From contig CM074759.1 in NCBI GenBank assembly GCA_037355855.1, forward strand, positions 2,666,001 to 2,730,000: 64,000 nt of DNA, written 5' to 3'. The translations under genes and the position numbers were made by a program. Under the pieces are notes generated by a model. That model ran no database searches. It worked only from the letters and a program-made list of their open reading frames with translations, and was not told where the DNA came from. Shown here piece after piece: positions 44,235-54,021 of the stretch. The DNA is from Pseudo-nitzschia pungens (taxonomy: Eukaryota; Bacillariophyta; Bacillariophyceae; Bacillariales; Bacillariaceae). Numbering within the stretch: position 1 is the first letter of the stretch; every line of letters begins with the position of its first letter.

Positions 44235-45720
44235 CAGTGCTCTGCTTACAGTGCCATGCAGTAGTCTCTGTTACAGGTGAAACGCCCGTACGTTGGAATG
44301 GCGAAGGAAGAGCAGCAGCGCCGCAAAGCAGGAACTCTCATGCCAAAGCTGCAGTGTTACGACATGACGTCCTATTACGAGCGCAACAGCGTTGAATGGA
44401 ATGAAAGATTATACCAGCAACGGCATCACGAGCACAACAGTGTTGCATGGAACAGATGATTGCAAACAGCATTGAAGTTGACACGAGACAGACAGCCAGG
44501 CGAGCGCATGGTAAATGCTCGTACGGAATGTACGCCCTAGCAGTGCCTCAGGTACTTCGGATGATGCTGATTGCTCTGACAATCGAATGTATTTCAGTTA
44601 CTCTATCTACTACAAGCGACGCTGATTGCTATGACCGATTGTATGTACTACAGTCACTTTGAATGACGCTAATTGATACGGCCAATTGGATGTATCGATT
44701 GAATGTATCGATTGAACGTATCGATTAAACGTATCGATCGAATGTATCTATCGAAGACTATTCAATTCAGTCCAACGCAGAGGCCAGTATTGAAACTGTG
44801 GCATTGAATTTGTTATGTTCGATACTATGAATACAGAACTGCCGTTCCGGGGACAACCATTGAATGAAACGGTTGTCCTGTTACAGGAGCAGCGTGGTTT
44901 TGAATATATCGATTGAGCGGCGTGATTCTATACTCACAACCTACGAATGAAACGGTGATCCTGTTACAGGAGCAGCGTTGTTTTGTTGAATCGATATGAT
45001 CTACGAATCAGGAGCTCTGCTGTTTGAAAGCCAGTATTACAGGACGAGCGGCACGATTCGGGATTGACGCCGACAAGTTAAACCATTAACAACGGCAAGA
45101 GACGAGCCATTCCAGGAGCAAATCCAGGAACGATTCGAACGATAACGGTTTTAGCGTCCCGGGGACAGCTTGCCCATTATTGAACGACGCTACATGATCT
45201 ACGAACCTATACGATCTACGAATCAGGAGCTGATGTTCCGACGACAGTATTACAGAAGCCGACAGGGGCTACTACTCGAAAGACAGTATGACAGGACAAG
45301 CAGCATGATTCGAATTGCCGCATGATTTGGATTGATGTCAAGAAGTGACAAGCGACCCCATGCAGACTATTGGAATAGTTCCGTGTTGGAGAGCTTGCTC
45401 ATGATCGAACGAACGGACAACGAAATGAGTTCCAGGAAGCAGCGCGCTTCGGATCTGGAATTATGTCCAGGCAGAACACGAGATGTATGAACAAGCGGAT
45501 GCACAAGAACAGCTGAATCAACATCTCAGCTGAGTCATGTTAACCACGACGGATGAGCCGTCAACAACCAGTTCAAGACCGGTGTGGTTCAAGTCAACCA
45601 GACAGCAACGATTTTGCAGACCGGTGTGGTTCAAGTCAACCAGACAGCAACGATTTTGCAGACCGGTGTGGTTCAACTGAAACAAACAGAGTGGGTACAA
45701 GGTGATCTATTGTATGGTCC
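44235..45720 (+). other. Non-pol segment replacing RT in copia B
   Basis: Counterpart of copia A 31,679-32,705. ATCGATTGAATGTATCGATT-type repeats at about 44,690-44,755, and an ACCGGTGTGGTTCAAGTCAA direct repeat (about 45,578-45,680, three copies of a 43-bp unit). No RT motif. Confidence 0.65.
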
Positions 45721-46077
45721 ATGCGAGTACCAAGTCCCTTTGATCTAGTTGTTGAACCGGAGGTCTTTATTCCGGGGACACGGAGCATGAGTTGCTTGTT
45801 ATTATTCTTCTTTGGATTTGGATTGGTATCTTGTACCATTGAAGGTCCTACCAATGTGCACTGTGACAACGAGTCTGTTGTTAAGAACACCACCAGGCCG
45901 GAGAGTCCATGCAACAAGAAACATAACAGCGTTGCTTACCACAAGGCGCGCGAGTCTATTGCTGCTGGGACAATTCGGGTTGCGAAGGAGCCTGGCGAGA
46001 CCAATATTGCTGACTTATTCACCAAGCTGCTGAATGGTCCCATGTTGAAGAGCCACTGTGAGCGCTGCATGTGGTAG
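45721..46077 (+). pseudogene. RNase H C-terminus of copia B pol (fragment)
   Basis: GPTNVHCDNESVVKNTTRPE ... ADLFTKLLNGPMLKSHCERC and terminal MW before TAG, nearly identical to copia C. It lacks the N-terminal RNase H half. Confidence 0.88.
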
Positions 46078-46669
46078 GGGCTGTTAGCTGCATTATTTGG
46101 GTACCTTTGGTCCCTGACAAGCAGATCGGACGCTATCGATTTCGATTACGATTTTTGATCGCAGCGGTTTCGATCTCGATTTCGATTATGGATTGTTTCG
46201 GACGCAACCTTGTTTCGGACGCAACTTTCTTTTGAACGCAACGAATCTGTTCGGAAGCAGCAGACTTCGATTTCGACTTTGATTCCGATTCAATCTTGTG
46301 ATATATATTATATGTTATATGTTGGAAGTCTCCCAGTACAACGGTTCCGGGGACTATAAACTTGAAAGACAATAGGCCGATTGATATGTCCTTATATGTG
46401 TTAAGGAATCGGACCAAGGGCAAAATGTCCTTCGGTCCAACCCCCTCTTTTTTTTTACCATAAATCGGCCGGGCCTCTGATAGGGAACTGCAATATTTGA
46501 TGCAGTTTGATCTCTGACAAGTTATATGGAAGCATCCCTGAATCTGTTATGATCCATCCAAGTGTCCTGGTACAACAAGCAGGAGTATTGATGTTCCCCT
46601 GGGAGTATCTGTTTCCGGGGACCAGTATAGTTGCTCAGTACAGGGCCACTGGCATGAATCACGGGGACT
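46078..46669 (+). other. 3' untranslated part of copia B
   Basis: Shares blocks with A and C, including a TTTTTTTTTACCATAAATCG-type run. No coding potential. Confidence 0.65.
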
Positions 46670-47565
46670 ATGAAGATATTCAAGGTGGGTGCTATGATCT
46701 GTGCTAAGGCTCCTGTGTAGAAGGGCTACTGGGGCTACAGGCAGCAGCCTCCAGTAACTGACTAACAAGTGCTGGGCTGAATGCTAGAGCTGTGTGCTAA
46801 TTGCTAGCATACAGGCTTAGCAACAGGCTTAGCAACAGGCTTAGCAACAGGCTTAGCAACAGGCTTAGCAGCAGACCTATATCCTACTATCCTGTTTAGT
46901 ATGGATGCTAGCAGAGTTTACTAGGGTCGCCGCGTACGATTTGTACCAATCGTACGTACCCCGAGTAAAGCACCTTTTTATGGTGTAGCTAAATGCTACA
47001 GGGTTAGGGTTGCTAATGCTACGAGATACTGAAGATACTATGCTACCGCCGGGGTCGGGTCATTGGTGTATAATATATACCATGACCGGATACCCGGCCC
47101 AAACAGTTAACAAACGTGCTAGCATAAGTGAGCTAGCACACGATTCGATCTAATTAATCGGAGATACCTACGATACTCCGATACAGTACGCTACTCGTAG
47201 GATACAGTACCAGAGCTACAGGAGCTCTGTTATTATACGAGTTAGCGAGTTAGCGAATCGATGTCACGATACAGAGCTGAGCGATTTGGCTCAGCTCCCT
47301 CCCTTTATTCACTCTTTATGTTTCACCCTAAATTAAATGCCTATCATGCCCTCCCCTTACGATCGATTCCGATGTACCTCTAGGGAAGTGCCTTGTATTG
47401 CCTAAGTGTATGCAATAGACCTTGAATGGTCCACTGTAGACTCACGATTTGCTAGGACTTTATGTATTGTTATTGTTAAGGCTTTCCCCTATTTTTGGGC
47501 CAGTATGAAACAGTTTATATCTACGAGTCGTCCCCGAAGATCGCTGACGAGCGAATATCAACGCA
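46670..47565 (+). repeat. 3' LTR of copia B (896 bp)
   Basis: Same as 38,600-39,495 by eye. Followed by the second CCAGT. Confidence 0.95.
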
Positions 47566-47570
47566 CCAGT

Positions 47571-47631
47571 ATACTCTCCTACACAGGAGCCTTAGCATAG
47601 TAGATCATAGCACCACCTTGAATATCTTCAT
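47571..47631 (-). repeat. 5' LTR of copia A, remaining 61 bp
   Basis: Continues the LTR broken at 38,599 (ATACTCTCCTACACAGGAGC ... AATATCTTCAT). Its outer flank AAGAT matches 29,589-29,593. Confidence 0.95.
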
Positions 47632-47636
47632 AAGAT

Positions 47637-47887
47637 TTAATGAATGATTTTTAAGAGCCTTCAGGATCGCAACATTAGAATGTTACACTGGGAAGACAGC
47701 TTGCTTGGTCTTGTAACACTCCACTACTGAGAGTAGACATTTGGAGTGGATATTAATATTGTAAGAGTAATACTTTACAATTTGCGCAACGTGCATTTTG
47801 TCCGACATTCCGATGTTCCAGTACTAAAAATACATAGATTTCTACACAACTTTACCATGCAATATCTCGCTCCCTTCTACACCCCCA
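47637..47887. repeat. Dispersed repeat fragment between copia A and C
   Basis: The right half is the inverted relative of about 860-980. No gene seen. Confidence 0.5.
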
Positions 47888-48796
47888 TGCGTTGATATTC
47901 GCTCGTCAGCGATCTTCGGGTAACTTAATCGTAGATATAAACTGCTTCATACTGGTCTGAAATAGGGGAAAGCCTTAACAATAATAATACATAAAGTCCT
48001 GGCAAATCGTGAGTCTACAGTGGACTGTTCAAGGTCTATTGCATACAATTAGTCAATACAAGGCACTTCCCTAGAGGTACATCGGAATCGGTCGTAAGGG
48101 AGGGCATGATAGGTGTTTATTTTAGAGTGAAATATAAAGAGTGAATAAAAGGGAGCTGAGCCAAAGCGCTCAGCTCTGTATCGTATCGTGACAGCGCTCC
48201 GATAACTCGTATAATAACAGAGCTCCGTAGCTCCGGTACTGTATTCTACGAGTAGCGAATCGGAGTAGCGTAGCACAGTTCCGATTAATTAGATCGAATC
48301 GTGCGCTAGCTCGCTTATGCTAGCGCGTTGGGTAACTGTTTGGGCCGGGTATCCGGTCATGGTATATATTATACACCAATGACCCGACCCCGGCGGTAGC
48401 ATAGTATCTTAGCATGGTAGCATGGTAGGTTAGCATCTCCGGTACTACGTATTTTGTAGCATTAGCAACCCTAACCCTGTAGCATTTAGCTACACCATAA
48501 CAGGTGCTTTACTCGGGGTACGTACGATTGGTACAAATCGTACGCGGCGACCCTAGTAATTCTGCTAGCATCCATACTAGACAGGATAGGTCTGCTGCTA
48601 AGCCTGTTGCTAAGCCTGTTGCTAAGCCTGTTGCTAAGCCTGTTGCTAAGCCTGTTGCTAACCATTTAGCACACAGCTCTAGCACTCAGCCCAGCACCTG
48701 TTAGTCAGTTACTGGAGGCTGCTGCCTGTAGCCCCAGTACACTCTCCTACACAGGAGCCTTAGCACAGATCATAGCACCACCTTGAATATCTTCAT
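47888..48796 (-). repeat. 3' LTR of copia C (909 bp)
   Basis: TGCGTTGATATTCGCTCG ... AATATCTTCAT on the + strand. Contains six TTGCTAAGCCTG-type repeats (about 48,593-48,663) and the CGTACGATT hairpin (about 48,523). Confidence 0.93.
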
Positions 48797-49443
48797 AGTC
48801 CCCGTGATTCATGCCAGTAGTCCTGTAATGAGCAACTGAGCAACTATACCAGTCCCCGGAAACAGATACTCCCAGGGAAACACCAATACTCTTGCTTGTT
48901 GTACCAGGACACTTGGATGGATCATAACAGAATTCAGGGATGCTTCCATATAACTTGTCAGAGATCAAACTGCACCAAATATTGCAGTTCTTCTATCAGA
49001 GGCCCGGCAGATTTATTGTAAAAAAAAGGGGGTTGGTCTGAAGGACGTTTTGCCCTTGGTCCGATTCCTTAACACATATAAGGACATATCAATCGGCCTA
49101 TTGTAGTTTCAGATTTTATAGTCCCCGGAACCGGTGTGCCGGGAGACTTCCAATACATACTAACATATAATCGAATGAATCGGAATCAAAGTTGCGTCTG
49201 ATATCGAAATCGAAATCGTAATCTGCTGCGTACAAACGGTTCGAGATCTGCTGCATTCGAACAATTCGTAATCTGCCGTCGACTGCGTTCGAAAATCGGA
49301 ATCGGAATCGAAACGATCGGGAAACTCGTAATTGAAATCGGAATCGACTTCTTCGAAAAGAGGTGATCGGATCAAAACCGAAATCTGCTGCGTCCGGGCT
49401 GCTTGTCAGGGACCAAAGGTATCCCAAATATTGCAGCTAACAG
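48797..49443 (-). other. 3' untranslated part of copia C
   Basis: Homologous to A 30,489-31,282, with many GAATCGAAATCG-type short repeats at 49,170-49,385. No gene. Confidence 0.65.
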
Positions 49444-51375
49444 CTACCACATGCAACGCTCGCAGTGGCTCTTCAACATAGGACCATTCAGCAGCTTGGT
49501 GAATAAATCTGCAATATTGGTCTCGCCAGGCTCTTTCGCAATTCGAATTGTCCCAGCAGCAATAGACTCGCGCGCTTTGTGGTAGGCAACACTGTTGTGC
49601 TTCTTGTTGCATGGACTCTCCGGCCTGGTGGTATTCTTAACAACAGACTCGTTGTCACAGTACACATTGGTAGGACCTTCAATAGGAACGCCCATCATCC
49701 TGAGCTTGTATCTAAGACCCTCAATCAGTTCAATGGCAATCTGCAATGCCACTATCTCAGAACCAAAGGTTGAGGTCTCCACAGTGGTCTGGCGTTTGCT
49801 GAACCACAGGATGGGGGCCCTGTTTAGGAATATAATAATTCCTGTATGAGATCTCCGCGTCGCCTTGCATCCAGCATGGTCTGCATCGACAAAGCAACTC
49901 ATAATTACAGCCTTTCCAAGCGCTTCAGGGGCATCTGGTGGCAACACTTCCTTGGCATCAGGATAGAACTCACTCCAGTCGCAGTTGGGGAATCTGGACT
50001 CATCCACTTCAGGCCGGGTCTCGTCAAACACCAATTTGGATCGGGCATGCGCCTTGAGATAGGCAAACATGTGCAATACTTGGTTCAAATACCCCGTTCG
50101 CGCTTGCGCTAGATATCTAGACATAAGAGATACAGGCATGACCAAATCCAGTCTCCCAAGTTCACACAACCATCTCAAGACGCCAATCAATCCTTGGTAG
50201 TAGTTCTGCTTGCTTGGATCCAGTTCGGCGGTTACATCAACTTCAGGTCGATAATCTGATGTCAACGGGGTTGACACCTTGTTTGGAAGATACTTGTAAC
50301 CGTATTGCTCGGTGCCAAGCTCCTTCTCTACTGCGTCAATGGCTTTCTTGGCGTATTTCTCGGAGGACATCACCCACTTGGGGATTGGGTCGTCTTCAAC
50401 CACATGCGAATGGATATCAGCGCCCAGATACAAGGTTGGAACTTCTATAGTCCCATCCTTCAGCGTGAAGCGCTGCTCGATACTTTCCAACTGCCGTCGT
50501 GGGTCTTCACTGCAACAGATGATATCGTCAACGTATGCAATCAAGTAGGCCCAGTACCTAGAACCATCCTTTTGCGTCTCCACTCGCATATGAACATCAG
50601 GATCAGCTTTACAGGGTTGATATCCTAGCGTTTGTAGGTGCTTGGTCAAATAGGATCGGAACGACGCGCCTGCAACAGGAAGTCCATACAGTGCTCGAAC
50701 TATCTTACATACCTGACCTACCAAATGCTGGGGGAAACCATCTTCAGCCCGTGCGACTAAATAGTATTTCTTCTTGATCGGCGCTGTAAGATATGCGTTC
50801 TGAATGTCCGCAGACAGCACATCTAAATTGTTCAACGCTGCCAACAGGAAGAAGATACGGACTGAATCTCTGCTTGGAACACTGCTGAAGGTATGTTCCT
50901 TGGCTGTGGCTTGTACCTTGTGGCCATCGGCGACAAGCCGTGCTTTCCGCGTCAGGGACCCCAATTTCACGTCAAAGATCATGTGCGTCGTGATCTTGCT
51001 GAATCCTTCGGCCTTGAGACCTTCGACGGTGTAGCTGGGGTCAAACTCGAACGCCATCTCGTTGTTTCTCATCTCCTTCGCAATCGCCTTCTCCCAATAG
51101 TCCGTTCCAGTCTTTCGGTCGATGGCGAGAGCTTCGGGGATAGAGTGGGGTAACTCAACTCCAAACTTGTGTGTCCTATCCCAGTACTTGTTTCGCTTGG
51201 TGGCCTTGAGGATTCGTCTCTTCCTTTGTAGTACATGGTGAATCCACCATCGGAATGCTGGCTGATCTGAGATCTTGGCGGATATGGCATACTCGGCAGT
51301 CTGCACAGGAAAGGACTCTTTCAGATCGCTCAACTTACACCAGGATTCGGTTCCGTCCTTCCAGCTGACGAGCAA
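49444..51375 (-). CDS. Copia C reverse transcriptase-RNase H (643 codons open)
   Basis: Ty1/copia RT copies element RNA into DNA, and RNase H removes the template. RT landmarks: KITTHMIFDVKLG, RKARLVADGHKV, RDSVRIFFLLAALNNLDVLS, ADIQNAYLTAP (first catalytic Asp), YAYVDDI-type active site AYVDDIICCSED near 50,520. RNase H: CFVDADHAGCKATRRSHTG, LWFSKRQTTVETSTFGSEI, YCDNESVVKN, ADLFTKLLNGP, ending CMW. It is in the same frame as protease-integrase, separated only by TGA at 51,376-51,378. Copia A has CGA there, so the stop is most likely a C-to-T mutation rather than a natural gene boundary. Confidence 0.93.
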   Translation of the reverse strand: MLVSWKDGTESWCKLSDLKESFPVQTAEYAISAKISDQPAFRWWIHHVLQRKRRILKATKRNKYWDRTHKFGVELPHSIPEALAIDRKTGTDYWEKAIAKEMRNNEMAFEFDPSYTVEGLKAEGFSKITTHMIFDVKLGSLTRKARLVADGHKVQATAKEHTFSSVPSRDSVRIFFLLAALNNLDVLSADIQNAYLTAPIKKKYYLVARAEDGFPQHLVGQVCKIVRALYGLPVAGASFRSYLTKHLQTLGYQPCKADPDVHMRVETQKDGSRYWAYLIAYVDDIICCSEDPRRQLESIEQRFTLKDGTIEVPTLYLGADIHSHVVEDDPIPKWVMSSEKYAKKAIDAVEKELGTEQYGYKYLPNKVSTPLTSDYRPEVDVTAELDPSKQNYYQGLIGVLRWLCELGRLDLVMPVSLMSRYLAQARTGYLNQVLHMFAYLKAHARSKLVFDETRPEVDESRFPNCDWSEFYPDAKEVLPPDAPEALGKAVIMSCFVDADHAGCKATRRSHTGIIIFLNRAPILWFSKRQTTVETSTFGSEIVALQIAIELIEGLRYKLRMMGVPIEGPTNVYCDNESVVKNTTRPESPCNKKHNSVAYHKARESIAAGTIRIAKEPGETNIADLFTKLLNGPMLKSHCERCMW

Positions 51376-53970
51376 TCACCATCCCTTTGTGGTAGGCCTG
51401 GGAACTTTGCGACCGTACTTGTTGATGATCGTCGCGTCTTGCTTCCTGACGGCGGATCCGTCCCTCTCGTGATCGATGATCTCGTCCAACAGAGAAAACA
51501 TGCGTCCGTCGTCGTCGATCTCGCTGTACATACTCTCAGCAACAATATTGGCGGTGTACTGCTTGACAGAACCATCTGGGAACTGCAGATCATACATTCT
51601 GGTATCAAGGATAGGGTTATTGTTCCTCTTGCCGATCGGATTCCCATTAAGATCAGCGGTACGACTCTTCACAACACACCGTAGTCGTTCGTCGCCCTTC
51701 TGGATCATTACATTGTTACCAATATACTCATCATAGTCATCCCCATCAGGTATGAGGTCGTCAATATCTGGAATGGAAGCTTCGGGCTCGGCGAGCTCCC
51801 ACCTTTCTTGGTGTCCTTCAAATAACTCCGCAGGGGGATCAGGGTAGGTAGCTTGGAACTTTGCGTCGTTATCCTCAACTTTGTCCCCGATCTTGGATTC
51901 CACTGCTTGGTCAAATGAGTCCATATAGCGCTTGACGTCATGGGAACGCCATTCTTCTTCAGTAACTGCACGGACTGTGTTAGTGCTTACCGGCATGGCC
52001 GCCTCGTTCAGGATCCAGTGGCAGTCCCCGCCTCCGAATCGGTCACCGCACGGGCCAAGCCACCGTCCCAGCTTCTCGGTCCCATCAGAGAGATCAACCC
52101 AATAGACGAAATCATACCATTCATGGGCTTGGTACAGAGATATATCAGGCATGTACCCATGTACAATTTCGAACGGCGTTCGACCCATCACCGTAGGATC
52201 ACTGGAAGCCGTGCGCTGTCGGATGGCAGCAACAAGCTCCCCACAGAAAGCCCACAGGCGCTTGGGGGATCGCTTGCGGGCCGTCTTCTTGCGTATACTT
52301 CTGCTGATATGGCCGATGCTGAGCTCCGCGCGATTCTGGAAGGGGCATCTTGGTTGAATAAAGGTCTGGTGGATATGGTTTTTGCTGACAACCTTATTCC
52401 ATGGAGTCTTGTAGGTCCCAGGAGCGCCTTGCTCTCGAGCTCCATCGGATATCAAATGCTCGGGGATGCCAACATCGTGGATGAAAATCTTCAGTCCCTC
52501 ATACGCTTGCTTCTTGCCCTGTATAGGTATGACCTCATCGTAGCCCTTACCATTACTGAAAACTTGGGCGGCTGAATCTTGTCGCATGATGCTCGGGACC
52601 TTTGCCATCCAGGTGTCGGTATACCATTTGCCAGCCGCAATGCGCTTGTTTCTGAAGCTCTGCGTTGGCAATCGGCGGACAAGGGGATGCATTGGGTTGC
52701 GGAACCCTTTCTGGGTCGTGACGCGAAGGGTGTCTGCAGCCTTTCTCGGGGATACATCCCAAATCTTGGACAGACGGTCGGAGTCAATCTTGCAGTATCG
52801 TTCGGTGTCAATCGTCGGACCCCACTTGGCTCGTCTGGCAATAGTAGTGTCGAGCTCGGGATCGACTGGTTCGACTGCATCGTCCCATCGAACATGCTTG
52901 TAAACGGCTGACAGGCAGACGGGAGAATCAGACTCCCTACAACGGGTATCCAATTCAAAGCGCTTGCGTCCATCGGTGTAGGCGCGCTCGTACAAAGGGG
53001 TATGCAGGGCGTTGATTGTAAGACTTGGTACTGAATCCTCATCTACATCATCGTCCCCGCAAGTCTTCAAGGAATTGCCCGAAAAGAGAGAAGATAGCCG
53101 GGCATCCAGACGTGAGTCGGATGCGATCGCACATGGGGTCAGATCACGGCGGATACAGAGTTGCTGAAGGCTCCGCAGCTTGTACTTCTCATAGCAATCA
53201 TGCTGTGGTAGGATCAGCTCGTTGCTCCAAAGAGGCTTGTCGTACAGATGGGGACTGAAGTTGGACCGTGTTTCGAGGGGCTCCAACCTGCGCTTGTTGG
53301 ACTTCTTGGACTGCTTTGTGGTCGTCTCGGCAGGCGCGATGGGCGTCGCCATGGGCGGCGCCGCGCGAAGGACAGACACCGTAGGATTCAACGGATGAGA
53401 TCCGTCGATAGCTTCTTCGGCTTGCTCGAACTTCTTGCTCTTCGGGTCCCAAGGGAAGTCTCGGGTTGCAACGACATGGTCGCATGTAGCCATTTCATGC
53501 TTGGTTGGCTTGCTGGAAGGGAAATAGGACACGACCCCATCAAGCAGGAGCTTGATGTCAAGGGTGTGGCCTGCATGGGGATCTTCAGGATCGGTATTGT
53601 CAATATGGATGGAGTGACTGGACTGTTCGTCATATTGACGGGGCGCCTCATTGACACGATTGGGATGGCAGTCCCGTATCTGATTCGGACAAATCAAGCT
53701 GTGGGACAACTTGTCGCCAAAATACAGTGCTTCGTGGAAATAAATCAACCAAACTTTCCCGTCGGACGCTGTGTAAGCGGTAACACAAGTCCCAATAGGA
53801 ATGTTCTTGATAGGCTCGAGCTCAGGCGAAAAAGGATGGACATCAACGTGACTGACGACTTGGTCTTCAAGCAATATCATATTGGAACCAGCGGCAGTCG
53901 TATCAGCGTGGCTGTCCAACTCGCATTGCCCCTCAGGACTAGGTGGGGGGCGCGCGCGTGGCAGATCCAT
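51376..53970 (-). CDS. Copia C protease-integrase (864 aa open)
   Basis: Aspartic protease signature CELDSHADTTAAGSNMILLE (near 53,925), then a conserved region (FHEALYFGDKLSHSLICPNQ). The integrase core has YTDTWMAKVPSI and AQVFSNGKGYDEVIPIQGKK with IPEHLISDGAREQ (second Asp), and PFQNRAELSIGHISRSIRKK with RLWAFCGELVAAI (Glu region). The C-terminal part HEWYDFVYWVDLSDGTEKLG leads to the chromatin-facing tail and DAVESK-type acidic linker. The frame is open upstream of 53,970 to the gag TGA (54,022-54,024), so no separate start is needed if that stop is read through. It ends at the TGA 51,376-51,378. Confidence 0.92.
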   Translation of the reverse strand: MDLPRARPPPSPEGQCELDSHADTTAAGSNMILLEDQVVSHVDVHPFSPELEPIKNIPIGTCVTAYTASDGKVWLIYFHEALYFGDKLSHSLICPNQIRDCHPNRVNEAPRQYDEQSSHSIHIDNTDPEDPHAGHTLDIKLLLDGVVSYFPSSKPTKHEMATCDHVVATRDFPWDPKSKKFEQAEEAIDGSHPLNPTVSVLRAAPPMATPIAPAETTTKQSKKSNKRRLEPLETRSNFSPHLYDKPLWSNELILPQHDCYEKYKLRSLQQLCIRRDLTPCAIASDSRLDARLSSLFSGNSLKTCGDDDVDEDSVPSLTINALHTPLYERAYTDGRKRFELDTRCRESDSPVCLSAVYKHVRWDDAVEPVDPELDTTIARRAKWGPTIDTERYCKIDSDRLSKIWDVSPRKAADTLRVTTQKGFRNPMHPLVRRLPTQSFRNKRIAAGKWYTDTWMAKVPSIMRQDSAAQVFSNGKGYDEVIPIQGKKQAYEGLKIFIHDVGIPEHLISDGAREQGAPGTYKTPWNKVVSKNHIHQTFIQPRCPFQNRAELSIGHISRSIRKKTARKRSPKRLWAFCGELVAAIRQRTASSDPTVMGRTPFEIVHGYMPDISLYQAHEWYDFVYWVDLSDGTEKLGRWLGPCGDRFGGGDCHWILNEAAMPVSTNTVRAVTEEEWRSHDVKRYMDSFDQAVESKIGDKVEDNDAKFQATYPDPPAELFEGHQERWELAEPEASIPDIDDLIPDGDDYDEYIGNNVMIQKGDERLRCVVKSRTADLNGNPIGKRNNNPILDTRMYDLQFPDGSVKQYTANIVAESMYSEIDDDGRMFSLLDEIIDHERDGSAVRKQDATIINKYGRKVPRPTTKGW

Positions 53971-54021
53971 CTGGTACAGCAGCCGGCCGACCCTACTCAG
54001 TTTCGGGCACCGGCCGTCGGT

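Larger units (their letters stand above)
38600..47565 (+). mobile_element. Copia B: non-autonomous CoDi-type LTR element inside the 5' LTR of copia A
   Basis: LTRs 38,600-39,495 and 46,670-47,565 (896 bp each, apparently identical), internal 39,496-46,669. TSD CCAGT at 38,595-38,599 and 47,566-47,570. Inserted in the opposite orientation to A, so the two 5' LTRs are head to head and the interiors form a large imperfect inverted repeat. The interior has gag, protease and integrase remnants and an RNase H tail, but no RT. Confidence 0.94.
29594..47631 (-). mobile_element. Copia A: non-autonomous CoDi-type LTR element, interrupted by copia B
   Basis: 3' LTR 29,594-30,488, internal 30,489-37,765, 5' LTR 37,766-38,599 plus 47,571-47,631. 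TSD AAGAT at 29,589-29,593 and 47,632-47,636. The split right LTR adds up to 895 bp, exactly the left LTR length. Only a couple of LTR differences are seen (near 30,212 and 30,266), so it is recent, yet the interior cannot encode a working polyprotein. Own length without B is 9,067 bp. Confidence 0.93.

Noticed and set aside
48504..48704. A frame encoding tandem KPVA repeats
   Set aside because: A by-product of the 12-bp repeat inside the copia LTR. Not conserved as a protein.
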